A stretch of 64,000 nt of DNA from Acidobacteriaceae bacterium TAA 166 (lineage in GTDB: Bacteria; Acidobacteriota; Terriglobia; Terriglobales; Acidobacteriaceae), in contig ATWD01000001.1 in the NCBI GenBank assembly GCA_000421065.1, forward strand, positions 1 through 64,000, read 5' to 3'. The notes under the pieces were generated by a model. The model was given only the letters and a program-made list of their open reading frames with translations, made no database searches and was not told the DNA's origin. The position numbers were made by a program, and so were the translations under genes. Each line of letters begins with the position of its first letter. The first letter of the stretch is position 1. Shown here in pieces: positions 61,849 through 64,000 of the stretch.

Positions 61849-63969
61849 ATGCCAAGGATCGTTGCGCACCTTCTCTTGTCATTGGCAGTTACATCAGGTT
61901 TGGAAGCCTTTGCCCAGACAATTGGGCAGACCAAGTCCGCGGACGCCCCGACGTTCACGCTGAGCGTCCGTTCCCAACTTGTCATCGAATCTGTAGTGGT
62001 CAAGGACAAGAGCGGGAATCTTGTGCATGGACTAAACGCAAAGGACTTCAGGCTCACCGAGGAAGGAGTGATGCAGGAGATCCGTGTGTTCGATCACCAA
62101 TCGCTCTCAGCGGGGACAGAGCCGTTGCCGCCTCGATCCAAAGACGAGGAACAGCTCACGGTCTATGGGCGGCTCGCGAGAGGGCAGATCGCAGGGGAGA
62201 AGTTCGAATCACCGAAATACAAAGACCGACGCCTGATTACACTCTACTTCGATCTCTCAACGATGATGCCTTCCGACCAACATCGAGCGTTTGCTGCAGC
62301 AGAGCACTTTGTTCGCGAGCGACTGACCGCCGTGGACCTGGTGTCGATCATGCGCTATGACGGTGGCGCGGTGGATGTCCTGGCGGACTTCTCTGCTGAT
62401 CGGAACCGCCTGCTCAGTATTCTACGTACTCTTAGCATTGGTGAAGGCCGGGGCGGCATAGAAACGAGCCAGGACGCTGGCACGGCAGATACAGGCGCAG
62501 CCTTCGGTCAGGATGACGCCGAGTTCAATGTCTTTAACACGGACCGGCAGCTCGCGGCTCTCCAAACAGCAACGAAGATGCTTAGCTCCCTGAATGAGAA
62601 GAAGGCTCTGGTTTACTTCGCTGGTGGGATGCGCCTGAATGGTTCAGACAACCAGGCGCAGTTGCATTCGACGATTGACTCAGCGATACGTGCCGGCGTC
62701 TCCTTCTGGCCTGTCGATACCCGTGGGCTTGTGGCCGAAGCTCCAATGGGCGATGCGTCGCAAGGGTCTCCGGGCGGGCAGGCGATGTACACGGGTGCCA
62801 CTGAGCAAACCATGCAATCAAATCTTGCACAGTCGCAGGACACCCTCTATGCCCTTGCGAGCGACACAGGGGGGAAGGCGTTTCTTGACAACAACGATCT
62901 TGAACTTGGAATCCGCAACGCACAGGCCTCGATCTCGGATTACTACATTCTGGGCTACTACACCTCGAACAAAACGCTCGATGGGCGGTTTCGACGCGTG
63001 AAGATTGCGATTAACAATCCTGATTGGAAGCTGGAGTATCGGCAGGGCTACTACGCTGGAAAAGAGTTCGAAAAGTTTACGGCGGCAGACAAGGAGCGTC
63101 AGTTGGAAGATGCTCTGATGCTGGAAGATCCCATCACAGAGCTGACCCTCGCCGTCGAACTGAACTACTTCCAGCTCAACCATGCCGAATACTTCGTACC
63201 GATTACCGTCAAGATTCCGGGGCGAGAGCTCGCAATGGCCAAGAAGGGGGGAGCCGAACACACCCTCATCGACTTCATAGGGGAAATCAAAGAGGCAGTC
63301 GCTGGTACGACAGTCACGAACGTACGTGACAATGTGAACATCAAACTTACGAACGCAACAGCACTGCAGCTTGCACAGAAACCAATTGAGTATGACACCG
63401 GTTTCACGCTCCTGCCCGGTCGGTACACCATCAAGCTTCTCGCTCGTGACGACGAAACGGGCCGCATCGGCACATATCAGACATCGTTCACCATCCCAAA
63501 CCTGAACACGCAGGGGGTGCGAGTGCCGATCAGCTCAGTCGTGCTGAGCAGCCAGCGCGTCGACCTAAATGACGCCCTCTACAGCGCTCAGAAGGGCAAG
63601 AATATTGCCAAGGATACCGCTGTGAATCCTTTGGTCTCAGACAACCAAATACTAATTCCAAGCGTAACGAGGGCCTTCAGCAAGAAGCGCCCACTCTTTG
63701 TCTACTTGCAGGCATATGAAAATGCTGGCGAGAGCAACGAGCCGTTGGTGGGTTTTGTCTCGTTATACAAAGGCGGGATAAAGCTTCTTGATTCCAATCG
63801 AGTGGCCGTCACACCGTTGCCCAGCACGAGACTTACTCCTGTGCCAATGACGTTCGGACTTAGTCTCGAGCACCTGTCGGAGGGGGACTACGACTTGCAA
63901 GTATCGGTCCTGGCTCCGCAGAGCAAACGAACGCAGTTTTGGAGGGGGATAATAACGGTCCTTCCATAA
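61849..63969 (+). CDS. VWFA-related Acidobacterial domain protein (TIGR03436-like)
   Basis: Exported protein of 706 residues with signal peptide RIVAHLLLSLAVTSGLEAFA. Residues about 35-85 form the conserved preamble (QLVIESVVVKDKSGNLVHGL, FRLTEEGVMQEIRVFDH). The VWA domain follows, with LITLYFDLSTMMPSDQHRAF at the position of the metal-binding DxSxS site, here D-L-S-T-M, then SIMRYDGGAVDVLADFSADR and KKALVYFAGGMRLNGSDNQA. YYILGYYTSNKTLDGRFRRV closes the conserved part. The start codon directly abuts the Oar stop codon (TAA-ATG), showing tight translational coupling. Role unknown; surface adhesion or complex assembly is likely. Confidence 0.88.
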   Translation: MPRIVAHLLLSLAVTSGLEAFAQTIGQTKSADAPTFTLSVRSQLVIESVVVKDKSGNLVHGLNAKDFRLTEEGVMQEIRVFDHQSLSAGTEPLPPRSKDEEQLTVYGRLARGQIAGEKFESPKYKDRRLITLYFDLSTMMPSDQHRAFAAAEHFVRERLTAVDLVSIMRYDGGAVDVLADFSADRNRLLSILRTLSIGEGRGGIETSQDAGTADTGAAFGQDDAEFNVFNTDRQLAALQTATKMLSSLNEKKALVYFAGGMRLNGSDNQAQLHSTIDSAIRAGVSFWPVDTRGLVAEAPMGDASQGSPGGQAMYTGATEQTMQSNLAQSQDTLYALASDTGGKAFLDNNDLELGIRNAQASISDYYILGYYTSNKTLDGRFRRVKIAINNPDWKLEYRQGYYAGKEFEKFTAADKERQLEDALMLEDPITELTLAVELNYFQLNHAEYFVPITVKIPGRELAMAKKGGAEHTLIDFIGEIKEAVAGTTVTNVRDNVNIKLTNATALQLAQKPIEYDTGFTLLPGRYTIKLLARDDETGRIGTYQTSFTIPNLNTQGVRVPISSVVLSSQRVDLNDALYSAQKGKNIAKDTAVNPLVSDNQILIPSVTRAFSKKRPLFVYLQAYENAGESNEPLVGFVSLYKGGIKLLDSNRVAVTPLPSTRLTPVPMTFGLSLEHLSEGDYDLQVSVLAPQSKRTQFWRGIITVLP

Positions 63970-64000
63970 GGGCCAAGGCGCTTTAGGAAGCTGATGTCCG

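Overview
The window looks like accessory chromosome (or large plasmid) from a soil-dwelling member of the Acidobacteriota, probably class Terriglobia (Granulicella/Edaphobacter/Terriglobus type). This is inferred from lineage-typical families: a TIGR03435-like protein, an Oar-like carboxypeptidase-regulatory/TonB-type outer-membrane protein, an Acidobacteria-type VWFA protein, propeller-type two-component sensors and a very large secreted multi-module glycoside hydrolase. No rRNA, tRNA, CRISPR array or phage structural gene was seen.

1-12.3 kb is a regulator and alpha/beta-hydrolase neighbourhood. It holds a response regulator cut by the window edge, coupled to a collapsed sensor-kinase pseudogene; two TetR, three AraC and one lone receiver protein; a lipoprotein hydrolase; a DUF4126 plus Tat-exported haloperoxidase-like pair ending in a strong hairpin; and an epoxide-hydrolase-like enzyme. 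A 17-bp C-rich box is shared by the leaders of one AraC gene and of the DUF4126/haloperoxidase pair. 12.8-13.9 kb is a dead IS3-family element interrupted by the end of an IS110-family element.

14-24 kb holds three NAD(P)-binding reductases (two SDRs, one NmrA type) and a complete tripartite RND efflux operon (pump, adaptor, outer-membrane factor) with a divergent LysR regulator. 24-29 kb holds a redox/stress operon (YceI, FMN azoreductase, DoxX, pirin) divergent from a TetR gene, with three direct repeats between them; a luciferase-like flavin oxidoreductase and a broken aldo/keto reductase follow the TetR gene. 29-35 kb holds a DUF418 membrane protein, a GT1-type glycosyltransferase, and relics of an AraC gene, a cupin gene and an RND pump.

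35.4-43.1 kb is the most striking gene: a secreted protein of about 2560 residues joining a GH2-type N-terminal enzyme, Ig-like domains, four discoidin (F5/8 type C) modules and a C-terminal GH64-type beta-1,3-glucanase domain. 43.8-54.2 kb mixes intact genes (two hydrolases/esterases, two secreted NTF2-like paralogues, a TPR protein, a cupin, an MFS transporter) with decaying ones (glycosyltransferase, alpha/beta hydrolase, an unidentified ORF). 54.4-57.3 kb is a junkyard of fragments around an IS3-family copy whose two reading frames have been fused by one inserted base. 57.5-64 kb contains a TIGR03435 protein divergent from an Oar-VWA pair; both leaders carry a TGAGCGCTCAC palindrome like a LacI-family operator.

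A recurring theme is internal duplication followed by decay: AraC gene/relic, cupin/relic with a shared downstream gene start, NTF2 pair, glycosyltransferase/relic and IS ends. The strongest candidates for something new are the GH2-discoidin-GH64 enzyme, the 29-bp element shared by an AraC gene and the DUF418 gene, and the palindrome shared across the Oar/TIGR03435 locus.
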